A stretch of 64,000 nt of DNA from Pyrocephalus nanus (Eukaryota; Chordata; Aves; Passeriformes; Tyrannidae). Within the stretch, counting starts at the first letter, position 1; each line of letters begins with the position of its first letter. The DNA is taken from positions 17,095,501 to 17,159,500 of the forward strand of contig CM076267.1 of the NCBI GenBank assembly GCA_038380795.1, in the 5' to 3' direction. This document shows positions 26,721 to 38,700 of the stretch, piece by piece. Position numbers and translations under genes: made by a program. The notes beneath the pieces were generated by a model. The model was not told where the DNA came from, made no database searches, and saw only the letters and a list, made by a program, of their open reading frames with translations.

Positions 26721-29700
26721 TGACAAGAGGCTTCATAGGTATACTAATGCAAGTCCATTAACTTCATGGCTTTGCATCAGCACCTGTCTCTTCCTCTTCC
26801 CCAAACTTTAGAATTTTATGACACTACAGAAACAAAATAATACCATGGAATCTTGCTGCACGACATAGCTCCCCTTTTGCAGAAGAGGAAAAGAGATTCT
26901 AGAAAGGGAATGTGATATTTCAAATACATCTTCTTTGACTTCTTCCACTCTTACTCCACACTGACAACCTGAATAGAGGTTTGGGATCAAATAACATTCA
27001 ATATATAGTGCAAAGGCTCCACATATCAACTATTTTCTTAAATTAGATACTGAATATAATGTAGTTCTATCTAAATCAGGCACCAAGATTTACAAAATTT
27101 TAACAAGAAACAGAGGGAGAAGGCCTATGTAATGTAGATGATGTCAAAATATCTCACTTTTTCACACTGACAGAGCTAAGGAATTTATGTTTATACCTTA
27201 AATTTCCTGAATATTTGTTTCTGTGGCAAAAAGGCATTCATGCTAGAGAAAACTAATTTTCCAAGCTAAGAGTTTTCCCTACATTGTTCTACAGAACTCA
27301 GTTTCACTATACAGTGGTTTGAGGGGAAGGGGAGGAAATACACAACTATGATAAAACTTAAACAGAACTCAAGGGTTTGCATAATTAAGTTTCTTTGGAT
27401 CTTAATTAAGAATCAGGCTAGCCTTCACAGAGAAGTATTTCACTCTCCGTCTTTTACTCACTGTATTTGTAATACAGGTTATATTCTACATAGAGGAATA
27501 GCATTTGTCTTACAAAGCTGTTGCTACTTTCTTTTGGTGTCATTATCATCACTGGCTTTTTCTTCACAATACATTAAAAAACATGTATTATATTTGGTAC
27601 AACAGTTGCTATGTATGTTAACTGTTCCCACGCATGCAGGGTTGCCTGTTCATGCACTGTTCCTTTTCATGAAGGCTAAACTTTTTCCAAGGTAGTGAGT
27701 CTCTAGAACTCATTGACCTTAATTATGGAAATCAGGAATGTTGCACTGGGTCCAAAGCCAGTTTGCAGGTTGTTTCTGCTAAAGTCTCTGTTTTAGAGAA
27801 TGACTGTCTGCTTGCAGTTGCATTTAAGGAAGTTCTTCAGTTGGGTATTTCTCAGTGGAAGTTCCCAGCTAATATTAGTCATAAGCAGTACTGAAGTACA
27901 AAACCACGTTTCATAATCCTGTTGACAGTCCTCCTAGGCAACATAAAAATTTCATGTACTCTTACCAAAGAGATGAGAAAAGAAACTGCAAACCTTTGGT
28001 TCCTACACTTCATAAAGACAGTAAGTAAATTATACTTATCAACTTCAGCATTTGGATGCATAGAAAAAGTATAAGGCACTATGTTTATGTTGCTTATAAT
28101 TCCCCAAATCTGTATGTCTGCACTTTGACTAGTATCATTTAGTTAGTTTCTGGAACTCAGGCTTTGTCTGTGACCACCTACCGGCAAAATATATACTAGG
28201 ATTTCCACAGTTGGGGGGAAAAAAAAATCAGCCTCATCTTCCTTCATACTATGGTGCAACGACACTTCAGATAAATTAAACCACAATTCTTTTTCTGAGC
28301 AGGAAAGGCATTTCAAGTTCAAAACACACTTTTTATTTAGTTAAACAACAACCAATTGCAAGAACGGGGAAACACCCTAGAGTAGCAGAGACTCCTTCAG
28401 CACCCAGTACACCCCTTTGGGACCACAGTTTATAAGTTCTGGAAAAGGTTTAACATCTGACGTGAGCCACCTAGTGTCTGAACGAATGGCTACATTAATA
28501 ACTTGCAAAAAACATTTTAACCTCTTTCTGATAGTAGCCAATTTGTATTTACAAGCTTATAGAGTTGTAGGAGGGAATCAGATGAAACCTTCGATGAACT
28601 ACAGCCTTTTGCCAGATGCTGCAACACCAGCCTCCCCCGAGAGCAGTCAGTTCTTCAAAGATCTCAGCACAGTGTAACCAACACTGTTAACATACCAGTA
28701 CAAATCAAGTAAAATTCCTATTAAAATACTATTTCAGAAGTAATGTCAAACAGCAAGCTGCATATAGATCATGTGAGGTACTTAAATAGGCTGCTTGACC
28801 CACTCAGGGCAAGTTTGAATTTTCACTATGAAAAAAGTATCAACTTGTTATTGCCCCCACCCAAAAAAAAAAAAAAGTTTCTAAGCATAAGTAGTCAAAA
28901 TATTACTTTCTCTGAGTCTAAAGACAAAGTGAAATAAAATAATAAAGACAAGAACGTCTTCACCACCACTCCTGAACTCCAGATTGCAACTGGTTTTAAG
29001 ATTAGTAGATTCCTAAAATTCTAAATTATTTTTAAATACACTGATATATGCTTGTTCTTTCCAGCTATCTTGTGAAGACTACATATAGGAAAGCAATTCT
29101 GTCTTGACAATGACATAAAAGTGTGAAATATCGATGTGGGACAAAAATATAGAAAGTTGTTACTGGAATAGCTGTAGGGAAGGCCATGCAGAGACAGAAG
29201 AGGAGGAAGCAGAAAAACAAAGAAAAAAAAAGCAAGGTGAGAAAGAAAAGGAAAAAACTAATTTACTGTAAAGCAGAAAACACTCTAGAAGATCAAAATT
29301 AGAGATCAAATTAGCTACACAATACAGGCTGTGTATTATTTTCATGGGTGTTTTTCTTCTATTTAATATTTTATTCAAATGTTGGGAGTCTCTAGGAGTA
29401 TCAAGATGGATTACTGTAAAGCTTGTTACATACATCTTATTGTATTCGGGGAGGAAATGCAAGGAAAGGAGACACTAAATAATGAAGATAGAAGAAAGAC
29501 CACCTTCTCTTGTGCTTTCTGTGAAAGAATATTACTGATAAAGAACTAAGAGTTTAATGCATATGATTCCAAAAGTCATGTTTGTAGATGGTTGTCACTT
29601 TTGCTTTGCTGAGTTTGAGACCTTCACAACAAATTTACATTAAGTACACTATTAGAACTTAGAATTTTTTTCCCTGTAATGACTAACATGTTATGATAGT

Positions 29701-29970
29701 GTTTCAGAGGTGGTGCATATGTTACGGCTGTATTTGAATTCAGGTAATTATAAACTTAGTTGATACATGTTTATCATCAGGTAACACCCACTTGTACTTT
29801 TCTGCGTATTATCACTGTTTAAATATAGTGTCTGTTCAATTATATTTACATACATTGATCTGAATTTAAAAATCACAGGTTTTATTTCAGTTACAGAGAT
29901 ACCCATTTCAATTTTAAGTACATAACTTCTTGCCAAAACTGAATAAAAATTTGACATATAGAAATGAATT

Positions 29971-30008
29971 AAAAAAAAAAAAAAAAAAAAACACCAACCA
30001 ACCAACCA
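29971..30008. repeat. A homopolymer followed by (CCAA)n
   Basis: 21 A residues, then ACACCAACCAACCAACCA. It is a compound simple repeat. Confidence 0.9.
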
Positions 30009-30969
30009 TAGTCTTTTATGCCCACCTGTTTTTTTGGTTTCTTTTTTTTTTTTCTTTAAGACATGGTTGAATGAAACCTTAACTAAAACTATCTCTCAAA
30101 GAGAAGATTTAATTTCCCTTTCTTGGAAATGTGTTAACTCTTGGAAATGTGTCTCTGAACCTTAATAGTTCATTAGAACCTCACTTGAAGTTACTATAAG
30201 TGGCCAAAGAGGAAGTACATTTATAGGCTTATTAAGCCATCTGCCTATAAGTCTCTTTAGCTTTAGCACAGGCCAAAACAGATTAAAATAGTTGTTACAG
30301 ATCTGTCAGAAAAGGTAAATTACAGTAGAAATAACCTTCAAAGGAACACAGAGGAGAACACCTGGCCACTTTTCCTGTGGCTATGTTTGAACTCAGTCCT
30401 CAGGCTTCCAAGAGCGTGCACCCAGGGAAGGTAAGGTTGCAATAGCTGGAACACGGGTTCTGATCTGTGAGGGGCCAAAGAGGAAAGTTCTGCTCGCAGA
30501 AGAAACACTACAGCCTGGCTGCGTGGATATGTTCACTGGGGTTCAGAGCCGGCCGAGATTATTTTAAAATACGTAATGCTTCTCTGCTGCTGGCTCTCTG
30601 ACTATCCTGGGCAAGTATGTAACAAATGTTTTCCCATCAGCTCCCGCCCTCCTACACACCTTCAGGGAAAAAAGTTGTACTTATACATGTGACCTAAAGA
30701 GAGAACGGCTTGTAGCACTAGCAAAATTAAAACTATGTGTTTTTTTTATATTCTTATGTATAAAATTCATTGCCTGCATGAAATAAGTGCAAGGGGCAAA
30801 AATACCTTAGTAGTATCCTAAAAAAAACCCCACTTCAGACAGAAACTGCTCTGAGCATGAAAAGTATATTACAAATGTAAATATTATTATTTACAAATCA
30901 CTCTGAAACACGAAAAGATAGAAATAGGGAAAGACTATGGAAGTCAGGAGCGCCACGGATTCTGCTTGA

Positions 30970-31660
30970 GGTGGGTACCTGGCTGCGGCCAGGCAGAGGA
31001 GGCACTGCAAGGCAGAGGAAAGCAGAAATACTGCCATCCTTGCGGAGAGGCCACCTGGACGCTGCCGGGGTGGCGAACGCTGCGGCTCCGGCGGCCGCTG
31101 CCCTGCCCCGACCCGGCGGGCAGCGCCCCGTCACAGGGCGGGGAGAGGCACGGCAGGAAGTCGGTTCTGGTTCCTGGGTTAAGGCGCTCCGGCAGGAGCG
31201 AGCGCCCTGTGCGGGGGGCGGCCGCGGGCTCCGCGAGGCGCTCGTAAGTGTGAGTGGCTTTGGGGAGCGCTGCTCGCCGGCCCGGGGGGAGCGGCGGGCG
31301 CTGGGCCCGGGGCCGCGGTGCGGGCCGGTCTCTGCCGGGCTGCGCTTCCGCCCCCCGCGGGACAGCGGCGCCGGGTCCCCCTCGGCTCGGCTCAGGGAGC
31401 GGGGCCGGGGGCGCAGCGCTGGCGCGGAGGCGCTCCCGGAGCGGCGGGAGCGGGGTCAGCGGGATCAGCGGGATCGGTGCAGGGCGGCGGTGGCCCGGGC
31501 GGCGATGGCAGGAGCAGGAAGAGGCGCTCGCTGTGCCCGCGGGCAGCGGCGGCGCGGCGGGGGGAGAGAACCCCCGCGCCCCGGGAATCACCGTCCCGCT
31601 CCCTGAGCGCTGAGGGGCGGCCCCCCTGTAGCGCTGGTGTGGCAGGAGGGGCTCCTGCTC
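30970..31660 (+). promoter_or_regulatory. TANK: CpG-island promoter of TANK
   Basis: This is a sharply GC- and CpG-rich block inside AT-rich DNA, about 4 kb upstream of the TANK start-codon exon. It contains a GC box GGGCGGGG at 31136-31143 (Sp1 type) and an ETS-like CAGGAAGT at 31154-31161, with no TATA box near either. That is the usual architecture of a broadly expressed, TATA-less promoter. Many frames are open on both strands here (for example 30944-31852 on the minus strand), but this follows from GC richness and none resembles a known protein. The transcription start is inferred to lie shortly downstream of the GC box. Confidence 0.8.
31162..31243 (+). other. TANK: Probable TANK non-coding exon 1 (5' UTR); start approximate
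   Basis: A strong splice donor, CTC followed by GTAAGTG at 31244-31250, sits inside the CpG island just downstream of a GC box and an ETS-like site. The next credible acceptor on this strand is TTACTTTTCAG ending at 35633, which opens the exon with the TANK start codon. I infer that transcription starts somewhere in 31100-31200 and that intron 1 is about 4.4 kb. The 5' boundary given here is a guess, and other start sites or first exons are possible. Confidence 0.5.
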
Positions 31661-34600
31661 TCTTCCCGACCCATCCCGCAGTCGGGCAAAGCAGGAATTG
31701 TGTCCACTAAGAAAAAATAAGGGGGGGAAAAAAGTTCCAGTTCCCAAGATGATGGCAGTGTAACTTAAAATATATTTCCATTGAAAAAATCCGTTCTGAA
31801 GGCAGAAATATGTAGAGAAGTACTTGTTGCTGGATGGCACATATGTTCTCATCTCTCATATGAACCTATGAGAGGTAGGCATGTGTATTACGAGTTAATG
31901 TGTATATGTACACATGATTAGCTAAAATCTCTTTTTTTTTTCAGAATTTAAGGTGTTTCCTGAGGCATTAAAAAAAGTCATATGCCTCTAGTGAGCGTGG
32001 AGCTGAGATTGCAGCAGCAATATGCTGCTAATCTTTGTGTTGGAGCTTTTTTGGCATTTGACTCAGTATATTCATTTAACTGTTTCTTTTTTTCCCACCT
32101 ATATCAGCAAAATGTTTGTCATTTGAGGCATGTATTTTAAGATAATCTGCAGGTTTTGTTTGGTTTGTTTGCTTAAAAGATTGTCTTACAACATTTACTA
32201 TACCCAGTTGTTTTCCAGTGTTCAAGTCTTTGCCCAGATATGAAATTTTAGTTCTCATTGCCATAGCCCCAGCAACACAGCACTCACAGGTATTCACATT
32301 GCAGGGCAAGCTCTGGAGCTAATCTCTTCCTCTAATTCTGCCCCTTTTAGAATAAATGCAGCAATTTTTATTGCTATGTCTCCACTGACTACATATTGCT
32401 GTTAATGATTGTGAAAGTGTTTAGGATCTAATGAATATCTAGAATGTCAGTTGCTAAAGATCAAGAGTTGTCAGCTTTGGGATCAATAATGTATGGAATA
32501 CAGCAACTGAAGCATAGCATAACTAAGTCTGGCTAAAATAGGGGGATGTTTTGGGTTGGGGGTTGTTTTGGTTTTTTTTTATTTTAGGGTTGTTGGGATG
32601 GGGTTTTTTTCCTCCTAGTTGGATGTACGGAGAAGGGTAAATGACAAGGAACAGTTGGCAAATTCCCTGATAAATATTGATGCCTATGGAGGAGAAGCAG
32701 GAAAAGGAGCCAGCTTTTCTAACTGCAAGGAGTTCTGGATATGAGATATATACCATAAGAAGCAGTTATTTATTCCAGCAACAGGCAATCCAGGGTGTGA
32801 CTACAGAGTAGTTTAATCCAATCTAAATCTAGACTGCGGCAGTCCTGCCCACGGCTAGTCTCATGTTCCCACTGCCTTCTTGTGCTGATAGTAGTGCTCC
32901 AGCAGCCTTGCAGTGAGCGAGCTCCAGTTTTAATTTCAAAATTGTTTTTTTAGGGGGGTTGTTCTTGCTTTTTTGAGGAAGTAGGGAGCTACTTTGGCAT
33001 ACTCAGCTGTGTAGCATAGAAGTGCTAATACCAGTACAAGTAAGTGGCAAAAATACGTGGCCAGAGATGATAGGGTAACATCCAAGTATCCTTCTCTGTG
33101 GCAGGACAGACTTACATCACTGTTACATAACTGTGACCTCGTGTTACAGTTTCAAAGCCATTGCTGCTGCTGAACACAGGAGTTCTGTCTGCCTCTTGCT
33201 GATGTTTTCTGCTCCTGTGCATGATTCCTTGTGTTATCATGCCATTTGAAGTGGTCTGTGGATTTGATGTGGTTAAAACTAACGCAACAAAAACACCTTT
33301 AGTATTTAGTTTTAAACTGGGTTGGTTTGCTGATACGGTTTCCTATAAGGTTGCTTATGCTGTAAGAAAGGGAAGGGTGAGGTGGAAGCAGAAATTAGTG
33401 TCTAGGGGGTGTGGAGAAAATATAGGACCAATTCTTCTAGTTACAGTTCTGTCTTAAAGTGTTGCTAGTAATGACTTTTGTTGACCCTTTCTTACTGCAT
33501 GGAGTCTGAATTTTAGGGAGCTATCAATAAAGTAGCTACCATTCTCCTTATTTTTCCCTACCAAGTAGAAAATCAGGCCCAGTTCTACAATTCTGCCTGT
33601 TGGATCAATTACTAGCAGTCCAGATGACAGTAGAACTCTTTGTTAATGATCCCAGTCTCAATCAGTGAGTAAGTATAAGACTGTAAGACTGGAAATTAGG
33701 TATAAATTTTAAATACTGTTTTTCAAATGAAGATTTGAATTTGCATGAATGAAAGAATACCTTCATTTTCTATGAACTTTGAGCCCTATTCTCTCTTGGT
33801 ATCTGAACAGTGTTTTCAATCCCATAGGACTAATTTTTTTAAGTTACGTTTTATATGTACAAGACATGCTGTTTACTAGGTAAATTGTTTCAAGTGTCAG
33901 TGGAGAATTTCAGAAAAGTACAAAGTCAACACTGATGCAAACGTTGCAGACTTTTAAAGAAAGTGAGAGCACGCTTTCAGTCACTTTCAGCCATAACAAT
34001 GCCCTCTGCAGTTTAGCACCTCTCCTTGAAAGCAGATGTAATATCTGATTTTATTCACTGAACTACATAAAACAGTCCTTCATTTGAAACTGAAAGAAAG
34101 CCTACCCATTTAGTTAAAGATGTGCCCCAGGTATTAGAATGAATATTCCATTTAGTGAAGGGATACCCTTTGGGGGAGAAAGGGGGTGGCTGAAGTAGCC
34201 TGTGTAACTAATAACGCTCTGAGACAGTATGCAGGGACCCACGATTATAAACTACTGTACTGGTGTTTAGGAAAACAAACAAACAAAACCAACAAGTCAA
34301 AACAAACAGAACTTTTATGTGAAACAACGTAGGCATTTTATGCGAAATTTACAAACCTGGATTTCAGTAATGCTTGTCACATCAAAGGATCTCTAAATGA
34401 TTCCAAGTTGTTAAAGAATTCACTTTGCCTCTTTTAAAGGACAGCCATGCCAGAGTTGAGATACAATTGCTTTTGCAGTACTAACACACTGTTAAACTAA
34501 AATTTGCAGGACGGAAAAGTGCGACGTCTCTACAGTAGTCTGTTGCACCTTCTAGGAAAGTCAAACCACATTTCTATATTCAAGCCCTATGATAGGGAAG

Positions 34601-35633
34601 ATATTCAAAAGCCAGAAAACATGAGCAAAATCTTCAAGCTGCAATCCTCAGAATTTTGACCAGGGTCCAATACAAATTATTCTCATACCCTTCTTGCTTG
34701 GCTTATCCTCATCTCACTGCACCACTTTCCTTAACAGTATCTGTGGTTTATGCATAATCCCAGAAGATAGTGAGAGATGGTAGTGGCAGTCCACACCATT
34801 TACTGTGAGATAACCAAGCTTTAAAAACCAGGAGAGATGAAATTATTAATTTTTTTTTTTCCCCTAATGCTGGTACCTTGTTTTTTTGGTTTGTTGGGGT
34901 TTTTTTGAGACTTCACTAACTTATTCTCTACTGTACTTATGTTATGATAAATTTTGATCTTAAAATTAATGTCATATATTACCATAGAAGCAAAGGACTT
35001 GTGTTTGCAAAGTTCTTGAAACTGTAGTCTGTGATGTTTACTAGTGTTATAGTGTGAAAAGGTCCAAGTCTTGCTAGTTTTTACTGGTTAGTATAGCTTA
35101 TCTTTAGATAAAAGATGTTTTAATTCACCTTGTAGTGTAGTTTGTGTTGCCATTTTCAAATATTGCATAGAATAGGATAGGTTTGTGTAACCTACTGTTA
35201 CTGAACTTTTGTCTTTCTGTTGCTTAATGCCAAAAGCTGCGTTTAGTTTTGTTTATTAATACTGTCTGTTATTTCTCAATTATGTAAACCTTAAACTTTT
35301 GGAGATCACATAAAATCAGGTAACTAGTAATCTGCACCAATTTTATATCTCAGTCCTAAACACTGTAACTACACATATGTTTCCACAGTCTGTACATCCA
35401 GAATTTGATCCAGAGTTGACCTTTTGTTTGGCTTTTGTTTAAAACTGCCCCGGACATAAAATTAAATGTTGAGGTGAGCAGAGCTACAATTCAAACTATT
35501 ATGTGAGTTAATGGTCAAACATACTGCACATATTAATTGAATGTGATATCAGTACAAATCATGCTATCTATGTTTTTAGTCACGTACTTCTGTTTCTTAG
35601 CATTCTCTCTTTTTCCTTCCGATTACTTTTCAG
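31244..35633 (+). other. TANK: TANK intron 1 (inferred)
   Basis: It runs from the CpG-island donor to the acceptor before the start-codon exon. It is AT-rich and holds G/T-rich patches (32541-32603, 34875-34905) and (CAAA)-type simple sequence near 34270-34310. No coding exon or recognisable transposon was found. Scattered open frames such as 33221-33457 lack splice or homology support. Confidence 0.5.
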
Positions 35634-35780
35634 GTCTGTTAACTCCACCATCTTTCTAGTGATGAAACAACATTGGGAATTATGGACAAAAACATTGGAG
35701 AGCAGCTTAACAAAGCTTATGAAGCCTATCGACAAGCATGCATGGATAGGGACCATGCTGTGAAAGAACTACAGCAAAAA
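35634..35780 (+). CDS. TANK: TANK exon 2, start codon (CDS from 35682)
   Basis: The acceptor is a pyrimidine tract with TTTTCAG ending at 35633; the donor is AAA followed by GTATGT at 35781. The coding part is 35682-35780, residues 1-33, ending in phase 0. The start was chosen because TAA at 35640-35642 closes the frame upstream and because the context is good (A at -3, G at +4). The residues NKAYEAYRQACMDRD form the signature shared with human TANK and its relative AZI2/NAP1. A second ATG at 35662 opens an overlapping upstream reading frame. An alternative acceptor (TTTCTAG ending at 35659) would shorten only the 5' UTR. Confidence 0.96.
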
Positions 35781-38700
35781 GTATGTGTTGGGTTCTGAAT
35801 TCTATCTTTGCAGCCGTCCTTCCCGTGGAGGATGGTAGTATATGTAGATTTCAGTTTCACTTTAGCTATGTAGACTTTAGTGCATCTGTTAAAGTTGTAA
35901 ATTGCCATTATGAAACCAGGCCAGTACACTGCAGAGTAACTGATTAGGCTGCGAATTTAGTAGCTGGGTTCTGGGTTTTGACCTTGAATTAATTTTTTTT
36001 TTTTAATTTTAAAAGTGGGCAAAGTGTTGTCTGTTTTGGAGGATTAATGAAGTCTTCTAATGTAAACAGCAGAGATATATATATATAAATTTAACTACCT
36101 TTTTGAAATTTTATTTGCATTCTTAAAAATTAATTTTTAAATTATTAATGTAAATAGCTTAAATTAAACCATTTTCGTGTTAATAGGAAGATAGACCATA
36201 TGAATTACTAGGTGTAAAGGTCAAAGACTCTAATATTTTAAGCACTGTGCAAGCTATTAGGACAACAGAGTTTTTGTGTTGCAATGTGTACAGCAAGCAT
36301 ACCTGAAAGTTGCTAGAATAAGTATTCCTTTTTTAAAAATAATAATCTGTACAATTATTCTGTAATTATGAAGTAACAGATTCTGGAGGCATTCTCACCA
36401 GTAAGGAGCACATTTGAATTTTTACTTAGTCTAGTGGAGAAAACATTAGTTCAGTCAAAACTCCTCTTGAACTTCTCATCAAGTAGGACAACATATTGCA
36501 AAGCTATCGGGGTTGGCTTTGTCACAGTAGTTTTATCATACATATTCTTCCCAGCAATGGAACCTCTATTACAGGAAGGCTTGAATGGTTTTGGTGCTAC
36601 AGGACTTGCTGATAATTTGTAGAACTGGTAGGCTGGGACTTTGTTCAGGGGCAGATGAACCGTAGTCAGTGTCGAGTTATGGAAGCAGTAGTAGAACTGG
36701 GAGCAGGGAAAGGTCTGCTAGAGAATATTGTGATATCTGGGCCTGATCTTGCCATCTCCTTGCATGACAAAATAAACTAGCCAAGGCATTACAGAACACA
36801 TAACAAGTCAGTCATGTGTGCAGTCATCCACTGTGCAGTCTGTCTCTATTCATAGTCTTGCAGCAGTGCTGCTGTAAATCTGTAGATTTCTATACATGAC
36901 AGGCACAAGTAGTGTGATTTTTGTGCTGAAATTGCAACTAACTTAACAAAAGGCAAGACGTTTTAGAATGTTAAGGGATCTTTTAAGTTCTGTCTCCTAT
37001 GATGAACAATTAACTATTTGAACAAAAAGTATTAAAGTTAATACTCCTGAGTCATCTAACAGTACGTGAAAGAAACTTCTGCCCAAGAAACAAGAGATCG
37101 AGTATAAGATCAGATAGCCCTTCCAAAGTCTTTGAAAGAAAACCAGAGAAGTGTGAGATCATAATTGTTAAGTGAACTAAATGCTTGAAAGATTTCTCTG
37201 TGCACTTTTGCTGGTTCACAAATTAAAAATTAAAGCCTTTGATAAAAGATTACTACCAGTTTAAATCTTTGTCCTAATCAAACTCTCCAGATATTAATTT
37301 TATGGTTTCGAAAAAGAACAAAAGTATTTTTTCAAGAAAAATCGATACTGTAATTACTTGAGGGGTTTTTTGTTTGTGTTGTTTGGGCTTTTTTTAAACA
37401 AAACTTCTGTCTTCTGAATGACCTTTGTACAGTGCTTTACTCTAGCAACTTCCTCTGTTCATTGTGTGGCCTCCACACTCTTTTGGATTGTCCACCATGC
37501 TGTTGTTAACAGTTTACTACTTAAGTTACCGATAGGCCACTTGTTTTGCCAGTCTCTAGAGCTGGGAGCCATGTCAAGCACACAGAAGCCAGAGTCATCT
37601 CGGCCAGATGGTGTTTGATACAGATGGATGGTTGGTTGTCATGCAGATCTTCTAGTTGGTAACTTGTTGCTGCCATCTGACTCAAGGAATAATTTGTGCA
37701 CACTGGCTGTCAAAAGCATCTTCTCTTCTGTCTGTTTTAGCTGTCATGTCTGTGCTCTGTACAGAAGTGTTGACAAGACATTGCTGTTGTACATTTTCAA
37801 TTTGGTTCTCAGTGATTTTTCTGCTTCATGAGGTCTCTTCTAGCTGCTGGAGTGTACTGCTCTTTGATCACTTTTTTTTTTTTTTCTTTTAATAAACTCT
37901 TATAGTACAACTACTACCTGGGCTTTTAAAATAAATTTTGCTTTTAGATTTTTTCCTGCCTGCTTTACAGACAAACACACTGGACAGTAGGAGGGTATGG
38001 AATTTAAATGTGGCTGAGATTTGAGAATTAGATAACAATATGAATAAACTTTGGAAGACATGAGAATAAAGCCTCGTCTTGTCCCAGGTGGTGACAGGTG
38101 GTGACCTGTTCAGTAATTGACACATTCTTAATTTCAGAAAAAATCGATGCATTCCTGAGCGTTTTCTTGTTGGGATTTTGCAAGTTTTCTTGCTTGTTTT
38201 TAGCACAGCTCTAACTTCAGCATTAGGCATGTTCTAATGAAAGAATAGTTTTGAATATTAGCATCTTCCTACCACCTGGCCAGTTGTTCAATTAATGGAC
38301 TGTCTAGCAATATTTATACACTTTGGTGAAAAATGAGTAGTATTATTAGAGACTGTATGGCCTGTTTATAGCAGGAGATGGAGTATAGGAGATACAGGAT
38401 GGGACTGTTTGCTTGCCTTCTCCCTATCCCATTGATGTAGGGTAGAAAAACAAGTCCACTACATTCGAAGAAACGGATGAAACTGTTCATAGGCAGTCAA
38501 AATGATTTACAGAATATCATTTTAAAAGCTTTTTTTGTTTAATTTGTAAGCAAATATGAAGGAAGAAAATTACTCCTTTCTATAGTTAAACTAACTGACC
38601 AGCATTCTGAAGAATACTAAAATTTTAATTTTAAGCCTGACTTAAGTATCCTGACTTAAAAGTTACCCTTTACCACTGCGACAGTTGGAACAGTTACTAA

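Larger units (their letters stand above)
23546..30969. other. Gene-poor region just upstream of TANK
   Basis: It holds an old interspersed repeat (26456-26720), homopolymer runs (25018-25046, 29971-29991) and a candidate non-coding exon (24693-24816). The minus-strand open frame 23733-24116 (127 codons) was examined and looks random in composition. No promoter-like GC block occurs before 30970. Confidence 0.6.

Noticed and set aside
31578..31590. NF-kappa-B-like GGGAATCACC in the TANK CpG island
   Set aside because: It deviates from GGGRNWYYCC at one core position and lies downstream of the inferred start. Not strong enough to list as a site.
30944..31852. 302-codon minus-strand open frame and several overlapping + strand frames
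   Set aside because: They lie in the TANK CpG island, are Arg/Pro/Ala/Gly rich, overlap in many phases and resemble no family. GC-rich DNA has few stop codons.
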